DNA of 64,000 bases from Ignavibacteriales bacterium (GCA_020061465.1 JAGUYG010000051.1:56725-120724), one strand, 5' to 3'; shown: positions 29,701 to 39,934, counted from the stretch's first letter. Notes: a model not told the origin generated them from the sequence alone. Numbers and translations: made by a program.

Positions 29701-30666
29701 TTATTTCTTATCTAATTCATTCCAAATTAATGCGGCTGCACCTAACACTGCAGAGTTGCCGCTTTTTAATCCGGAAGGAAGAATCTGAACTTTATTTCTG
29801 AATATAGGCAGAAGAGATTCTTCGAAATATTTTTTAAACGGTTCGAATAACAATTTACCTGCCGCGGCAAGCCCTCCGAATAAAATTATGGCTTGCGGAC
29901 TTAAGTGCGCAACCGAGTCTGCTAACTTCAATCCAAGCACTTTGGCAGTAAAGTCGAAAGCTTCCAAAGCAATTTTATCACCTGCATTAGCGGCATCCGA
30001 AATCATCTTAGCGTCAAGATCTGTAAAATTAATTTTTCTTAAAATACTTTCTTCGGTTGAATTGCATAACAATTCGAATACGGTTCGCTTAATTCCGCTT
30101 GCAGATGCATAAGTTTCGAGGCAGCCTTTTCTTCCGCAGCCGCACTGCCTGCCGTTTGGATCGTAAATAGTATGCCCAATTTCACCGGCAAAACCATCTG
30201 CACCGTAAATTAAATTTCCGTTAGCCACAATACCGCTTCCCAATCCGGTGCCTAAGGTTATAACAATAAAATCTTTCATTCCTTTGGCTGCACCGAATTT
30301 CATTTCACCTATTGCCGCGGCATTTGCATCGTTAGTAATAGCAACGGGTATGTTATAACGCTTTTTGACCAGCGCAACGATATCTACTACTCCCCAATTT
30401 AAATTTGGAGGAAGCTCAACAGTTCCCTTATAATAATTTGCGTTGGGTGCACCGATACCAATTCCAACAAGTTTGTGTTTATCTGAAATTTTTTGGAAGA
30501 TAAGATTGCTTTGCTTAAACAGCCTTTCAAAAAGATCTTCGGCTGGCTTTTCAGCATGTGTAGGGATTGATGAATCGGCAAGACATGCGCCATCTCTATC
30601 GATAAAACCAAACTTAGTGAAGGTTCCACCGACGTCAATTCCCATAACTATTTCGTTCAACGACAT
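29701..30666 (-). CDS. ROK family glucokinase
   Basis: A 321-residue ROK sugar kinase with the ATP-binding GIDVGGTFTKFG, the catalytic Asp in AITNDANAAAIGE (D113), and the zinc site formed by H165 with CGCGRKGCLE. No DNA-binding domain is present, so it is an enzyme rather than a repressor. It phosphorylates glucose or a related hexose in the cytoplasm. It starts 3 bp after the MFS permease stop, which supports import and phosphorylation of the same sugar. Confidence 0.93.
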   Translation of the reverse strand: MSLNEIVMGIDVGGTFTKFGFIDRDGACLADSSIPTHAEKPAEDLFERLFKQSNLIFQKISDKHKLVGIGIGAPNANYYKGTVELPPNLNWGVVDIVALVKKRYNIPVAITNDANAAAIGEMKFGAAKGMKDFIVITLGTGLGSGIVANGNLIYGADGFAGEIGHTIYDPNGRQCGCGRKGCLETYASASGIKRTVFELLCNSTEESILRKINFTDLDAKMISDAANAGDKIALEAFDFTAKVLGLKLADSVAHLSPQAIILFGGLAAAGKLLFEPFKKYFEESLLPIFRNKVQILPSGLKSGNSAVLGAAALIWNELDKK

Positions 30667-30669
30667 ATT

Positions 30670-31995
30670 TCATCCCTTAACTGTTTTTAGATATGCGGGA
30701 ATATGCCCTTTTGCACCATAATATGCAATAAACAAGTAACAAATTACCGGTAAAATAAAAGCATGGTGAATCCCGATGTTATCCGCAATTACTCCCTGCA
30801 AAACGGGAATGATTGCCCCGCCCACAATAGCGGTACAAAGAATTCCTGAACCCTGACCGGTATGTTTTCCTAAACCATCAATTGCCAGCGTGAAAATTGT
30901 TGGGAACATAATCGAATTGAATAAGCCTACCAGCAAAATAGACCACATAGCAACATATCCAAAAGTTAACATCGAGGTAATAACTAAACCTGAAGCTACG
31001 AAAGCGTTGAAGGCAAGAACAGTTCCGGGCTTTATTCTTCTTTGAACTGCCGAGCCGATGAAACGACCTATCATTGCACCGCCCCAATAAAAGGATATAA
31101 ACTTTCCGGCTTGAGCTTCAGGTAATCCGACTATGTCGGTATGACCAAAGTAATTTACCAAAAAGCTTCCTATAGAAACTTCGGCACCCACATAAACAAA
31201 AATTCCGACAGCGCCGAGTATGAGATGCTTATATCCCCATGCATTATGATAAAGATCGTCAAAACTTTTTCCTTTGCTGTTGCTTGCCGCTACCGAGGCG
31301 GCTTCGATTTCAGGTAATTTTATCAAAGCAAAGATTGCAGCTATTACCAATAGTGCAGCCGCTAAACCAAGGTAAGGTACTTGCACTGCGCTGGCTTCTG
31401 CTAATTGATATGCACTCAAATCAGCGTAGCTCATAAGTTGAATTTCTTCGGTGCTTTTTACTGCAACCGATAGTATTAACAGCGATCCGAAGTAAGGCGC
31501 TACGGTAGTTCCTAATGAATTGAAAGCCTGCGTTAAATTCAATCTGCTTGATGCAGTTTCCGGTTTTCCTAATATTGCAACATAGGGATTAGCCGCAACT
31601 TGAAGCAGTGTTATACCGGCGGCAAGAATAAATAATGCGATCAAGAAAATTGTGTACGATCTGTAACCTGCGGCAGGATAGAAAATTAAACATCCGATGC
31701 CTGCTGTAATAAGTCCTATAACTATTCCTTTTCTATATCCTATTTTTTCAACTAAAATACCTGAGGGGAGTGAAACTATTGCATAAGCCGCAAAAAAACT
31801 GAATTGAATGAGCATTGCCTGTGCATAGTTGAGTGAGAAAACCGCTTTAAGATGAGGAATTAAAATATCATTTAGACATGTTAAAAATCCCCACATGAAA
31901 AAAAGGGAGGTCAATATTGTAAGTGCGAATGTATAATTAGTTTCTTGTTCAGGTACTGAATTGTTTTTACCGGCGGCAAATTCCTGCACAGCCAT
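30670..31995 (-). CDS. FucP/GluP-like sugar MFS permease
   Basis: A 441-residue twelve-helix transporter of the fucose/glucose-galactose proton symporter group. The early helix has [19 protein letters not shown], a signature of this family, and later segments have GRFIGSAV and [14 protein letters not shown]. It imports a monosaccharide across the inner membrane, probably glucose given the adjoining ROK kinase. It heads the minus-strand glycan group, which is divergent from the sensory operon across a 731-bp gap. Confidence 0.92.
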   Translation of the reverse strand: MAVQEFAAGKNNSVPEQETNYTFALTILTSLFFMWGFLTCLNDILIPHLKAVFSLNYAQAMLIQFSFFAAYAIVSLPSGILVEKIGYRKGIVIGLITAGIGCLIFYPAAGYRSYTIFLIALFILAAGITLLQVAANPYVAILGKPETASSRLNLTQAFNSLGTTVAPYFGSLLILSVAVKSTEEIQLMSYADLSAYQLAEASAVQVPYLGLAAALLVIAAIFALIKLPEIEAASVAASNSKGKSFDDLYHNAWGYKHLILGAVGIFVYVGAEVSIGSFLVNYFGHTDIVGLPEAQAGKFISFYWGGAMIGRFIGSAVQRRIKPGTVLAFNAFVASGLVITSMLTFGYVAMWSILLVGLFNSIMFPTIFTLAIDGLGKHTGQGSGILCTAIVGGAIIPVLQGVIADNIGIHHAFILPVICYLFIAYYGAKGHIPAYLKTVKG

Positions 31996-32242
31996 ATATG
32001 CTCCTGTATTTAATTATTTAAGATTTTATGCTTTGGTTCATTTAGCCCCATTAGCGCAGCGGCTGCCTGTAAAGTAGTTTGAACAAAACTTTGGTTTCCG
32101 CATTTCGGGAAGGGAAAAAGTTGAATGAATTTTACAGCAGCATAACCGGGTAAGCAGGGCATCGAGAAATATTTCTGTTTGATAAATTATATTCGATTAT
32201 TTCTATATGCCCAATGATTTGACAAATAGTATGCCTAATAGT

Positions 32243-32443
32243 TTACTCAAGTTGACCATTTAATTTCTTTATGGATTTAAACTCCGTTCAATAGGATCCT
32301 TCGGATAAAACGGTTTAATTCTCCAGATTTGGCTTTCAGCAGCCCACGACTTAAGTCGTGGGTTGCTTAACAAAAAATCTTAATTACTAACCATTTTAAT
32401 GGTTTTCAATGTAATATTAAACCAGAGCGGTCAACTTGAGTAA
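32243..32443. mobile_element. 201-bp element with 15-bp terminal inverted repeats
   Basis: TTACTCAAGTTGACC (32243-32257) and its exact complement GGTCAACTTGAGTAA (32429-32443) bound a non-coding 201-bp segment. A 20-bp palindrome lies in the middle. A third copy of the end motif lies at 21572. The size and structure fit a MITE. No clear target duplication is visible. Confidence 0.6.
32343..32362. repeat. 20-bp perfect palindrome (REP/IS200-type)
   Basis: CCCACGACTTAAGTCGTGGG is fully palindromic and flanked by AGCAG/GTTGCT, which extends the stem. Hairpins of this type occur at IS200/IS605-like ends and as REP sequences acted on by related Y1 transposases. No transposase gene is present in the window. 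Confidence 0.55.
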
Positions 32444-32528
32444 TTTAATAACGACTTATGTCCGTTGTTCTTAATTACATTTGTTTTTTCATCAAATTAA
32501 AATCCGTTCAGCGTGATTACAAATTTCC

Positions 32529-32567
32529 GTTATTATTTTAATAACAAAATATTATTAAATTGATAAG
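32529..32567 (+). promoter_or_regulatory. Tandem 17-bp palindromic operators, sensor operon
   Basis: Two 7-3-7 palindromes: GTTATTA-TTT-TAATAAC at 32529-32545 and ATTATTA-AAT-TGATAAG at 32551-32567, with centres 22 bp apart. The same arrangement occurs upstream of the GH2 and SSS genes. The distance from the second centre to the -12 G of the sigma54-like promoter is 104 bp. They probably bind the sigma54 activator encoded in this same operon, giving autoregulation. Confidence 0.75.
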
Positions 32568-32649
32568 GTGAAAAAAGCAGGAATAAAAAATTACATTTCA
32601 TATTAACCGATTTTAAGTATTGCCGATTTGTTATTACTTAGGATATCTA

Positions 32650-32665
32650 TGGCAAGTAAAATGTA
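32650..32665 (+). promoter_or_regulatory. Sigma54-like -24/-12 promoter, sensor operon
   Basis: TGGCAAGTAAAATGTA fits TGGCAC-N5-TTGCW with a full TGGCA -24 element and TG at -12; the usual C after it is T. It is placed about 62 bp before the ATG of the binding-protein gene, in phase with the tandem operators upstream. Confidence 0.65.
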
Positions 32666-32726
32666 AGAAATTAATTATTGTAACATTTGAATAAATGCTT
32701 AATCAAAATCCGATTTAAGAAGAAAA

Positions 32727-34040
32727 ATGAGATTTGAAAAACTTATTTATGTAATTGTCAGCTCGTTATTTGTTACCGTGCTGATTCTTGTAAGCTATGT
32801 TTACAATCCTTTTAATTCCGTTGAGAATTCCGGAAAGAATGTGAAGAGGATTTTTTTTGTCGATCACATTTCATCGGCGCATCAAAAGCTGATAGACAAT
32901 TTTAACCGGAAATATAAAGGTCAAATTTTTGTTGAAGCTATTAACCTGCCGTTTGATAAATTCAGTACAAATGAACGAAAAGAATTGCTTGCGAGATATC
33001 TAAGAAGCAAAAGCGATCGCATAGATGTGTTTTCTGTCGATCAAATTTGGGTTCCGAGGTTTGCAAAATGGGCGGTTCGATTAGATAATTATATCATTCC
33101 AAAGCAGAGAGAAACCCTGCTGAAATATGCGCTCGAGTCATGCTTGTTTAATGATACACTCGTTGCAGTGCCATTATATATAGACGTTGCTTTAATGTAC
33201 TATAGAAAAGACCTGCTCAATAAGCTGCCTAAATATAACTCAGTTATAAATAGGATTGAAAACTCAATAACCTGGGAAGATTTTATTGAATTAGGTAAAC
33301 AATTCAAGAAAGAGAACACACCCTTTTTTATCTTTCAAGCCGACGATTTTGAAGGGCTTATCTGCAGCTTTGTAGAAATGATGGCAAGCCAGGGAAAGGG
33401 AATGGTTGAGAACGATTCGCTTAAGCTAAACACGCCGGAAGCGGTAAAATCGTTACAGACACTTATCGATCTCGTTAACACTTATAAAATTTCTCCTTCG
33501 GAGGTAGTTCAATTCAAAGAAAATCCGAGCTATAAATATTATTTGCAAAACAACGGAGTGTTTTTAAGAGGCTGGCCAAGTTTTCCTTTAGATTTTAAAG
33601 ACAGTGAATTTTCTTATCTTCTTGAAAATATTGTAAGAGCACCCACGCCGCATTTCAAAGGCAAAAAAGCAGCTTCTGTCTTTGGAGGCTGGAACTTAAT
33701 GATTTCAAAATATTCAACTAATGTTCAGGAGTCGATTCTATTCATAAATTATTTATTGAGCGAGGAAGCACAGCAAATTTTGTTTGAAGAAAGCGGTTTC
33801 CTTCCTATTGTTAATTCACTTTATGAGAACCAAAAGTTTAATGATAAATACCCGGAAATTTTATTCTACAAAAAATTATTTAATCAAGGTATACACAGAC
33901 CGTTTCTTGAGACATATACAAATATATCGGACATCCTTTCATACTATTTGCATCTTGCAATTAAAAATGAATTATCCGCTGAGGAAGCTCTTTCTCACGC
34001 CTCAGCAAAAATTAATTCGGAATCAATTTTACTTAAATGA
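32727..34040 (+). CDS. Membrane-anchored sugar-binding protein (ABC type), likely sensor subunit
   Basis: A 437-residue family-1 extracellular solute-binding protein with an N-terminal membrane helix (about residues 6-25) and no obvious cleavage or lipobox, so it probably stays anchored. The fold signatures include VFSVDQIWVPRFAKW, VPLYIDVALMYYRKDLL and AAS-VFGGWNLMISKYS. No ABC permease or ATPase gene is nearby. Instead, a histidine kinase starts 15 bp downstream. I infer it presents bound oligosaccharide to that kinase rather than to a transporter. Confidence 0.88.
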   Translation: MRFEKLIYVIVSSLFVTVLILVSYVYNPFNSVENSGKNVKRIFFVDHISSAHQKLIDNFNRKYKGQIFVEAINLPFDKFSTNERKELLARYLRSKSDRIDVFSVDQIWVPRFAKWAVRLDNYIIPKQRETLLKYALESCLFNDTLVAVPLYIDVALMYYRKDLLNKLPKYNSVINRIENSITWEDFIELGKQFKKENTPFFIFQADDFEGLICSFVEMMASQGKGMVENDSLKLNTPEAVKSLQTLIDLVNTYKISPSEVVQFKENPSYKYYLQNNGVFLRGWPSFPLDFKDSEFSYLLENIVRAPTPHFKGKKAASVFGGWNLMISKYSTNVQESILFINYLLSEEAQQILFEESGFLPIVNSLYENQKFNDKYPEILFYKKLFNQGIHRPFLETYTNISDILSYYLHLAIKNELSAEEALSHASAKINSESILLK

Positions 34041-34055
34041 GAGGGGATAGGAACG

Positions 34056-35534
34056 ATGGGAAAGAAAAGATTTTTTGAAAGTCTTCGCGAGTATCATTTT
34101 GAATTTAAACATCTGACTGTGTTGTTTATAGTTATATTCTTTTTTCAGCTTGTTGTTTCATTCATTAACAAGTCATCCATTAAAAACTTTCTTAGCAGCA
34201 CTCAGGAATGGTATCAAAAAGATTCTGCCGAGAGATTAGCTAACTTAACCACTACTTCTATGGAACTGCTGCTTGAGACGATAAATCTACAGGAAAAAAT
34301 TTATGGCGAAAGCAAAGAAAAAATAATTCAGTCATTTGATATAATACTGAGTCAGCAAATACTTCAGCATAACATACAGGAGATTTGCATTCTAGTTAAC
34401 AGAGGACAAAACATTTACGCAATAGACGAAGGGAAAATTTTATTCTCCTTTTTAACAAATGATAGGTCATTTATTCCAGAAACAAAAATTTCTCACAGAC
34501 AAGCTATTGAGCTGTATGACAAATTAAAGGAAGATATTCGTTCCAACGAGCAGATACGAAGCATACTTACCGAAAAACAAACTTTTCACATCTTCGTTCC
34601 TTTTGTGCTCAGAGGTGAATATATCGGGGCTGTGTATGTAAAAAACACACCGGACTTTTCGTTCATCACCGATCAAATAATTTCAAGCTATGATGAAACA
34701 TCGGTAATATATCTTTCATTCATTTTGCTCGGGCTTCTTGCCATGTATTTTATTTCTTCTTACACCGTAAAAGAAAGAGACGACACACAAAAGCTGTTGT
34801 TTGACGAACACGAAAGAAATCTGAAAAAGCAGATTACTTATGAGAAGGAATTAGTTTTCACTAAAAGAATTTATCACACTCATCATAAGGCGGAAAAAGT
34901 GATGGGATTTATTAAAGAAGACTTAAGAAATCTTTCTGCAGATAATATAGACGATGTTAAATACCGCGTAACCAAATACTCCAATTTTATTTCAAGAGTG
35001 ATTTATGATATGAAGTGGTTCGATCCGCCGCTTCAAACTATACGCAATCCCATATTCAATACAAATGTAAATGAAGTAATCAGATTTATTGTAGATAACA
35101 TTTTTTTACGGATTACAACAAAATCAAATGCTTTAGAGATTAAATTAAATCTTGACGAATCACTGCCAAACGTACCGATTAATGAATTCGTAGTTTGGGA
35201 AATAATCGAACCGCTCATTCAAAACGGATTAGATCATGGAGGAGTAGAAAATCTGTTGATAAATGTTTCAACAAAATTTGAACATCACTCTAATTCTGCA
35301 AAAATTTTCATATCAGATAACGGAAAGGGAATATTGCCTGAGCTGTTAGAAAGAAATGAAGAAGGTATAAAAAAAATCTTCTTAGAAAATGTTACTTCCA
35401 GACATGTCGATGCAAGAAATGTGGGTTACGGCTGTTATATTGCTTATGAGATTAGCAAACGATGCGGATGGGACATTGATGCAGTGAATTTAGATTCGGG
35501 GGGATGTATGTTTACAATAAATTTTTCGAATTAA
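34056..35534 (+). CDS. Membrane sensor histidine kinase
   Basis: A 492-residue kinase with membrane helices at about 20-37 and 217-236 enclosing a 180-residue periplasmic sensor region rich in helices. The likely phospho-acceptor lies in RIYHTHHKAEKVMG (H274-H277; which one is unclear because the H-box is unusual). The ATPase domain is standard: WEIIEPLIQNGLDH (N390), DNGKGI (421-426) and a glycine loop in NVGYGCYIAYE. It is encoded between the binding protein and the sigma54 regulator, 15 and 12 bp from each. Confidence 0.9.
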   Translation: MGKKRFFESLREYHFEFKHLTVLFIVIFFFQLVVSFINKSSIKNFLSSTQEWYQKDSAERLANLTTTSMELLLETINLQEKIYGESKEKIIQSFDIILSQQILQHNIQEICILVNRGQNIYAIDEGKILFSFLTNDRSFIPETKISHRQAIELYDKLKEDIRSNEQIRSILTEKQTFHIFVPFVLRGEYIGAVYVKNTPDFSFITDQIISSYDETSVIYLSFILLGLLAMYFISSYTVKERDDTQKLLFDEHERNLKKQITYEKELVFTKRIYHTHHKAEKVMGFIKEDLRNLSADNIDDVKYRVTKYSNFISRVIYDMKWFDPPLQTIRNPIFNTNVNEVIRFIVDNIFLRITTKSNALEIKLNLDESLPNVPINEFVVWEIIEPLIQNGLDHGGVENLLINVSTKFEHHSNSAKIFISDNGKGILPELLERNEEGIKKIFLENVTSRHVDARNVGYGCYIAYEISKRCGWDIDAVNLDSGGCMFTINFSN

Positions 35535-35546
35535 AAAGGGAAGAAG

Positions 35547-37001
35547 ATGTTTAAGAATTCAATCAAAGTGCTTTTAATAGAAGACGAAGAGTACGACGTA
35601 CGCCGTGTAATGAATACTATAAAACCATTTGCCGATAGGATTATCATTTCTAAAATAGCATCCAACGGTTTTGAAGCTATTGAAGAGTTGCAGAAGGGAA
35701 AAGAAAATTATCATGTTGTAATTATGGATTTTCAAATTGCCGGTGGACTTATGGGCGAAAACCTAATCCAAAAAATCAAATCCTTTGATCCTTCCCTGCA
35801 GATAATTGTCATCACTAAAATGACCGTGAATATTGCCGATTTGAATTTTGCAAATAATCTTATTAAAGCCGGTGCCTATTGGTATTGCACAAAATATCCC
35901 GGGGATATTGAAGATTATATTTATCAGCCGACAGATTTTATAATCAGCATTTTTAATGCGCATGAAAAATGCCAGCTTGAAAGGGAGCGAAACCGTTCCA
36001 ATCAAAAAATTATAAAAAATGTAGAAGATATCTTGCAGCAAAAAAGAATTGAAGGAGTATCCGAAGCTATTAAGCATCTGAAAGACGACATTAAAAAATA
36101 TTCTCAGTCCGATGTAAGCATTCTGATTAAAGGAGCTTCTGGCACAGGAAAAGAACTTGTTGCTTACAACATTCATTACCAAAGCCATCGCAAACTCGAA
36201 AATTTTGTTCCCATCAACTGCGGAAGCATTCCGAATGATCTTGTTGAAAGCGAATTATTTGGTTATGAGAAAGGAGCGTTTACCGGCGCCGATAAAAAGA
36301 AACCGGGCTTGTTCGAGCTTGCAAACCACGGAACAATCTTCCTTGATGAAATAACCGAACTGCCCCTGCCTGCACAGGTTAAGCTTCTTCGGGTAATTCA
36401 GGACGGAGAAGTTGAAAAAATCGGGCGGACGGAAAAAATAAGAGTGGATGTTCGGATAGTTGCTGCAACGAATAGAAACATTGAAGAAGAAGTAAAAGCA
36501 AAACGATTCCGTGAAGATTTGTATTACCGCTTAAACGTTGTCCCGATTGTTGTTCCCGAATTAAAATATAGAAGAGATGACATACCCGTACTGCTTAATT
36601 ATTTCCTCGGTTATATTAGCATCGATATGGGAAAAGATAAACCGGAAATTATCCCCGATGCCATGAAAGTTTTTCTTGACTATCATTGGCAGGGCAATGT
36701 GCGAGAGTTAAAGAATGTGAGCCAGCGGCTATTATTTACCGATGAAAAAGTAATTACTGCGTCGATTGCAAGACGCGCAATTGGAATTATGGAAAATCAA
36801 ACCGCAGTTCAAAATGAAGACGGAATAGATTTTAAAGCTGCGGGCGATATCATTCCGCTTAAACAAATGGAAAAAATATTCAGAGAAAGATATTTTAAGT
36901 TTGCAAGAGAAAACTCATCATCGGATACTGAAGCAGCACGAAAGCTTGGTTTGGCTCCGCCTAATTATTACAGGATGGCTAAAGAGTTAGGATTAAAATA
37001 A
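35547..37001 (+). CDS. Sigma54-dependent response regulator (NtrC family)
   Basis: A 484-residue protein: receiver domain (acidic E12/D13, phospho-acceptor D61 in VVIMDFQ, lysine K116), then an AAA+ domain with Walker A GASGTGKE (196-203), the sigma54-contacting GAFTGA loop (243-248) and GTIFLDEI (262-269). A Fis-type HTH ([22 protein letters not shown]) ends the protein. It activates sigma54 promoters when phosphorylated. The intact GAFTGA loop agrees with the -24/-12 promoters found at 32650, 40046 and 43054. Confidence 0.96.
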   Translation: MFKNSIKVLLIEDEEYDVRRVMNTIKPFADRIIISKIASNGFEAIEELQKGKENYHVVIMDFQIAGGLMGENLIQKIKSFDPSLQIIVITKMTVNIADLNFANNLIKAGAYWYCTKYPGDIEDYIYQPTDFIISIFNAHEKCQLERERNRSNQKIIKNVEDILQQKRIEGVSEAIKHLKDDIKKYSQSDVSILIKGASGTGKELVAYNIHYQSHRKLENFVPINCGSIPNDLVESELFGYEKGAFTGADKKKPGLFELANHGTIFLDEITELPLPAQVKLLRVIQDGEVEKIGRTEKIRVDVRIVAATNRNIEEEVKAKRFREDLYYRLNVVPIVVPELKYRRDDIPVLLNYFLGYISIDMGKDKPEIIPDAMKVFLDYHWQGNVRELKNVSQRLLFTDEKVITASIARRAIGIMENQTAVQNEDGIDFKAAGDIIPLKQMEKIFRERYFKFARENSSSDTEAARKLGLAPPNYYRMAKELGLK

Positions 37002-37065
37002 AGAAGGGAAACGCTTCGATGATCGAGCTAAAGATTTGTACCGATTCACGCAAAGGTCGAAAACC

Positions 37066-39795
37066 ATGAATACTAAATTACTTAACATCACATTTCTGTT
37101 ATTCATCACGAATGCCGCATTTATATTAGATACATCAACATACACAAAAATATTTGCGCAAGAAACTTTTTCGAAGATCGTTATCAATGAAATTATGTAC
37201 AATCCTCCAGCCAGCCAGGGAGATGATGATTTTTATGAATGGCTGGAAATTTATAATAACTCCGGTGACACGGTTGATATAGGCGGATGGTATATTCTAG
37301 ATGATCAGGATTCTCATACACCTTATACTTTTCCGGCTGAGACAAAAATTTACCCTGGCGAGTACATTATTGTTGCCAAGGATCCGGCATCGTTTTCAAG
37401 CTATTACAATATACATGATGTTTACGGGGGGCATTCATTTAACTTCGGCAATAGTTCCGATCAGGTTAGGTTATTTGAAAGCAGCGGTGAACTGCACGAC
37501 ATTGTAATTTATTTTGATAATATTCCCTGGGCGCCCGAAGCCGACGGAAGCGGGAAAAGTCTTGAGTTAATTAATCCTTCGCTTGATAACAATTCCCACT
37601 TGAGCTGGAAAGCCAGCATTGAACACTTAGGTACCCCCGGCAGAGTTAATTCGGTTTATTCTGAAATTACAACCCTGCCGGCACCGGTAAATGTGAGGGT
37701 AACAAACAGAACCATGAATTCAATTACTTTGAATTGGGATAATGTTGAGAGTGCAAATCATTATTTAGTTGAAAGAAGGGATTGGCCCGATACCACAGTT
37801 ATTGCTTCATCAGACATAAGCGAAGATAATTTTTTTGAAAGCACCGGATTAAGTCCAAACGGGCAGGTTTATCTTTACAGAATTAAAGCTGTAAACGATA
37901 CTTCCGACGGAAGATTTTGTGAGACGGTATACGGCATTACGACCGGTGAAATACCGCACCTTCCACAGTTTCGCCTGCTGATTTCAAAAGCAAATATAGA
38001 CTCGATGAATGCAGATATAACAAGTGATATTTACGTGCCAACAACATTTTTTATCGGCGATACAATTGCTATAAATGCGCGCGTCAGATACCGCGGACAA
38101 AGTGCGAGGTTCTGGAATAAAAAATCATGGCGGGTAAAGCTGCCTTCGGATATGCTTTACGAGGGGCAGGATGAAATAAATTTTAATTCGGAATATGTTG
38201 ACGAATCGCTGATAAGAAGCAAACTATGTTACGATCTTTTCAATAAAGCCGGGGTTCTATCGAGCAGTTGTGAAATGACTTATCTGAATCTTAACGAAAG
38301 TTATTACGGAGTTTTTGCTCGAATAGAACCTGTGAATAATTATCTGCTTGAAAGATGGGGTTATCCGGCAGCGGGCAGCTTATACAAAGGTGCAAGCGAG
38401 CTGAAAAAAGGAACGGCAAGATTAAATGAAAAAAAAATAGGCGATCCGGATGATTTTTCGGATCTCGAACAACTAATTGATTTTCTCCATTCAAAATTAA
38501 CTGTTGAACAGTGGAGAGATTCTGCGCTTAAGCTGATTGAAGTTGAAAAGTTTTTTGACTGGTATGCCGTAAATGTTCTTGTAAACAATATGGACTTTCC
38601 CGCAAAGAATTTCTACCTGTTCAGACCACCGGGCGGAAAGTGGATCTGGATTCCGTGGGATTATGACTTTTCATTTGGAAGGCATTGGAACTACGGATAC
38701 TTTGATTTTACAATTCGTACCGATGATCCGATTGACGGTGGAAGCATCAACAGCCCTAAAGTAGATGATTTATATAATATTCTTTTAAGCCGCTTGATTA
38801 CCATTCCCGAATTTGTGGACATATACAAAGACAAGCTAAAAATGTACATGGAAAATCTTTTCACAGTTGATTCGATGTTTGCACAAATTGATAAAAATTT
38901 TGCCTCTATTTATGAAGATGCTTTAAAAGATCAAATGAAAGCGATAAGTAATGATTTCTTTTCAACTCAGGACCTTAGACTTAACTCCTTTGTCTTGAAT
39001 AGAATAAATTTTATTGAGACAACGCTTAGTAAAACAGACGATGTCGATTTATATAATTCTAAATCTCGACGTGCCGAATCTGATACAACCATTTTAATTG
39101 ATGCATTAGCACATCCTGTAGTTAAAGTTACAGGCGCAAAATGTTTTGACAGCGTAAGTGTTTCAACCGATCCTTTTGTTTCATTCAAGGGAAGTCCAAA
39201 CACACTTAAGTTATTTAATATCAAAATCTATTCTTCGGAGGCTTGCGCCAGTTTGAAATTTGGATTAGTCTATAACCGGAGTGATCAATATTTCACTAAT
39301 GTTGGGAGTTCTAATCTTTACTCCGTTTACCAATTTTTCATGGGTAATTGGATTAGAGTGACCGGAGTTTATCATGATTATCTCAGAAAGACAATGTGGG
39401 TAACGCCGCTATTAATAGACAGTGTGTATTTATTTGCTATTGGCACCTCATTACCGACAGATATTGAAGAAGTTGAAAAGGAAATAAAACCTTTTGAATT
39501 TAACCTTTCACAAAACTATCCTAATCCTTTTAATCCAACTACTCAAATAAAATATAGTATAAAAGAAAGTGGTTTGGTTACTTTAAAGATTTATGATTTG
39601 CTTGGAAGAGAAGTAGCTACATTAGTCAACGAAGAAAAACCCACCGGCACTCACTCAGTTAATTTTTCCGTAGGATCCTTTGGAGGTGCGAGCAATCTGA
39701 CAAGCGGAGTATATTTTTACTCTATTACAGCCACGCCAAATGGCGGGCAAGCCGGAACATTTTCGCAAACTAAGAAGATGATACTGCTGCGTTAA
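37066..39795 (+). CDS. Secreted lamin-tail/CotH protein with type IX sorting domain
   Basis: About 909 residues: signal peptide, a lamin-tail domain (IVINEIMYNPPASQGDD..EWLEIYNN), an Fn3 domain, a CotH kinase-like domain (RVRYRGQSARFWNKKSW, KSWRVKLP, FNSEYVDESLIRSKL, IPWDYDFSFGRHWN) and a Por-type sorting tail starting SQNYPNPFNPTTQIKY. ATG 37066 gives a proper signal peptide; a TTG at 37036 would add ten residues. It lies 64 bp behind the sigma54 regulator and may belong to the same transcript. CotH domains can be protein kinases; its target is unknown. Confidence 0.88.
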   Translation: MNTKLLNITFLLFITNAAFILDTSTYTKIFAQETFSKIVINEIMYNPPASQGDDDFYEWLEIYNNSGDTVDIGGWYILDDQDSHTPYTFPAETKIYPGEYIIVAKDPASFSSYYNIHDVYGGHSFNFGNSSDQVRLFESSGELHDIVIYFDNIPWAPEADGSGKSLELINPSLDNNSHLSWKASIEHLGTPGRVNSVYSEITTLPAPVNVRVTNRTMNSITLNWDNVESANHYLVERRDWPDTTVIASSDISEDNFFESTGLSPNGQVYLYRIKAVNDTSDGRFCETVYGITTGEIPHLPQFRLLISKANIDSMNADITSDIYVPTTFFIGDTIAINARVRYRGQSARFWNKKSWRVKLPSDMLYEGQDEINFNSEYVDESLIRSKLCYDLFNKAGVLSSSCEMTYLNLNESYYGVFARIEPVNNYLLERWGYPAAGSLYKGASELKKGTARLNEKKIGDPDDFSDLEQLIDFLHSKLTVEQWRDSALKLIEVEKFFDWYAVNVLVNNMDFPAKNFYLFRPPGGKWIWIPWDYDFSFGRHWNYGYFDFTIRTDDPIDGGSINSPKVDDLYNILLSRLITIPEFVDIYKDKLKMYMENLFTVDSMFAQIDKNFASIYEDALKDQMKAISNDFFSTQDLRLNSFVLNRINFIETTLSKTDDVDLYNSKSRRAESDTTILIDALAHPVVKVTGAKCFDSVSVSTDPFVSFKGSPNTLKLFNIKIYSSEACASLKFGLVYNRSDQYFTNVGSSNLYSVYQFFMGNWIRVTGVYHDYLRKTMWVTPLLIDSVYLFAIGTSLPTDIEEVEKEIKPFEFNLSQNYPNPFNPTTQIKYSIKESGLVTLKIYDLLGREVATLVNEEKPTGTHSVNFSVGSFGGASNLTSGVYFYSITATPNGGQAGTFSQTKKMILLR

Positions 39796-39796
39796 T

Positions 39797-39851
39797 AAAA
39801 CCTCCGAGGTTAGCTATGCAATAATTGCGCTTTGAAAACCTCGGAGGTTTT
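39797..39851. terminator. Long hairpin after the CotH gene
   Basis: AAAACCTCCGAGGTT (39797-39811) pairs exactly with AACCTCGGAGGTTTT (39837-39851) across a 25-base loop, one base after the stop codon. It could end transcription of the sensory operon. The AACCTCCGAGGTT unit is also a common interspersed repeat in this lineage. Confidence 0.55.
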
Positions 39852-39934
39852 AGGATAAATCATGTTTCAGCACAGAGTGGTAGCGGCGAAATAGCAGTGC
39901 TGTTATATGTTCTACGGCTTTAACACCTTCATAA

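Noticed and set aside
32727..34040. Full ABC sugar importer
   Set aside because: Only the binding protein is present; no permease or ATPase genes are found on either strand nearby, so an importer is not supported.
35763..36188. 141-codon minus-strand frame
   Set aside because: Antisense shadow of the sigma54 regulator receiver and AAA+ domains.
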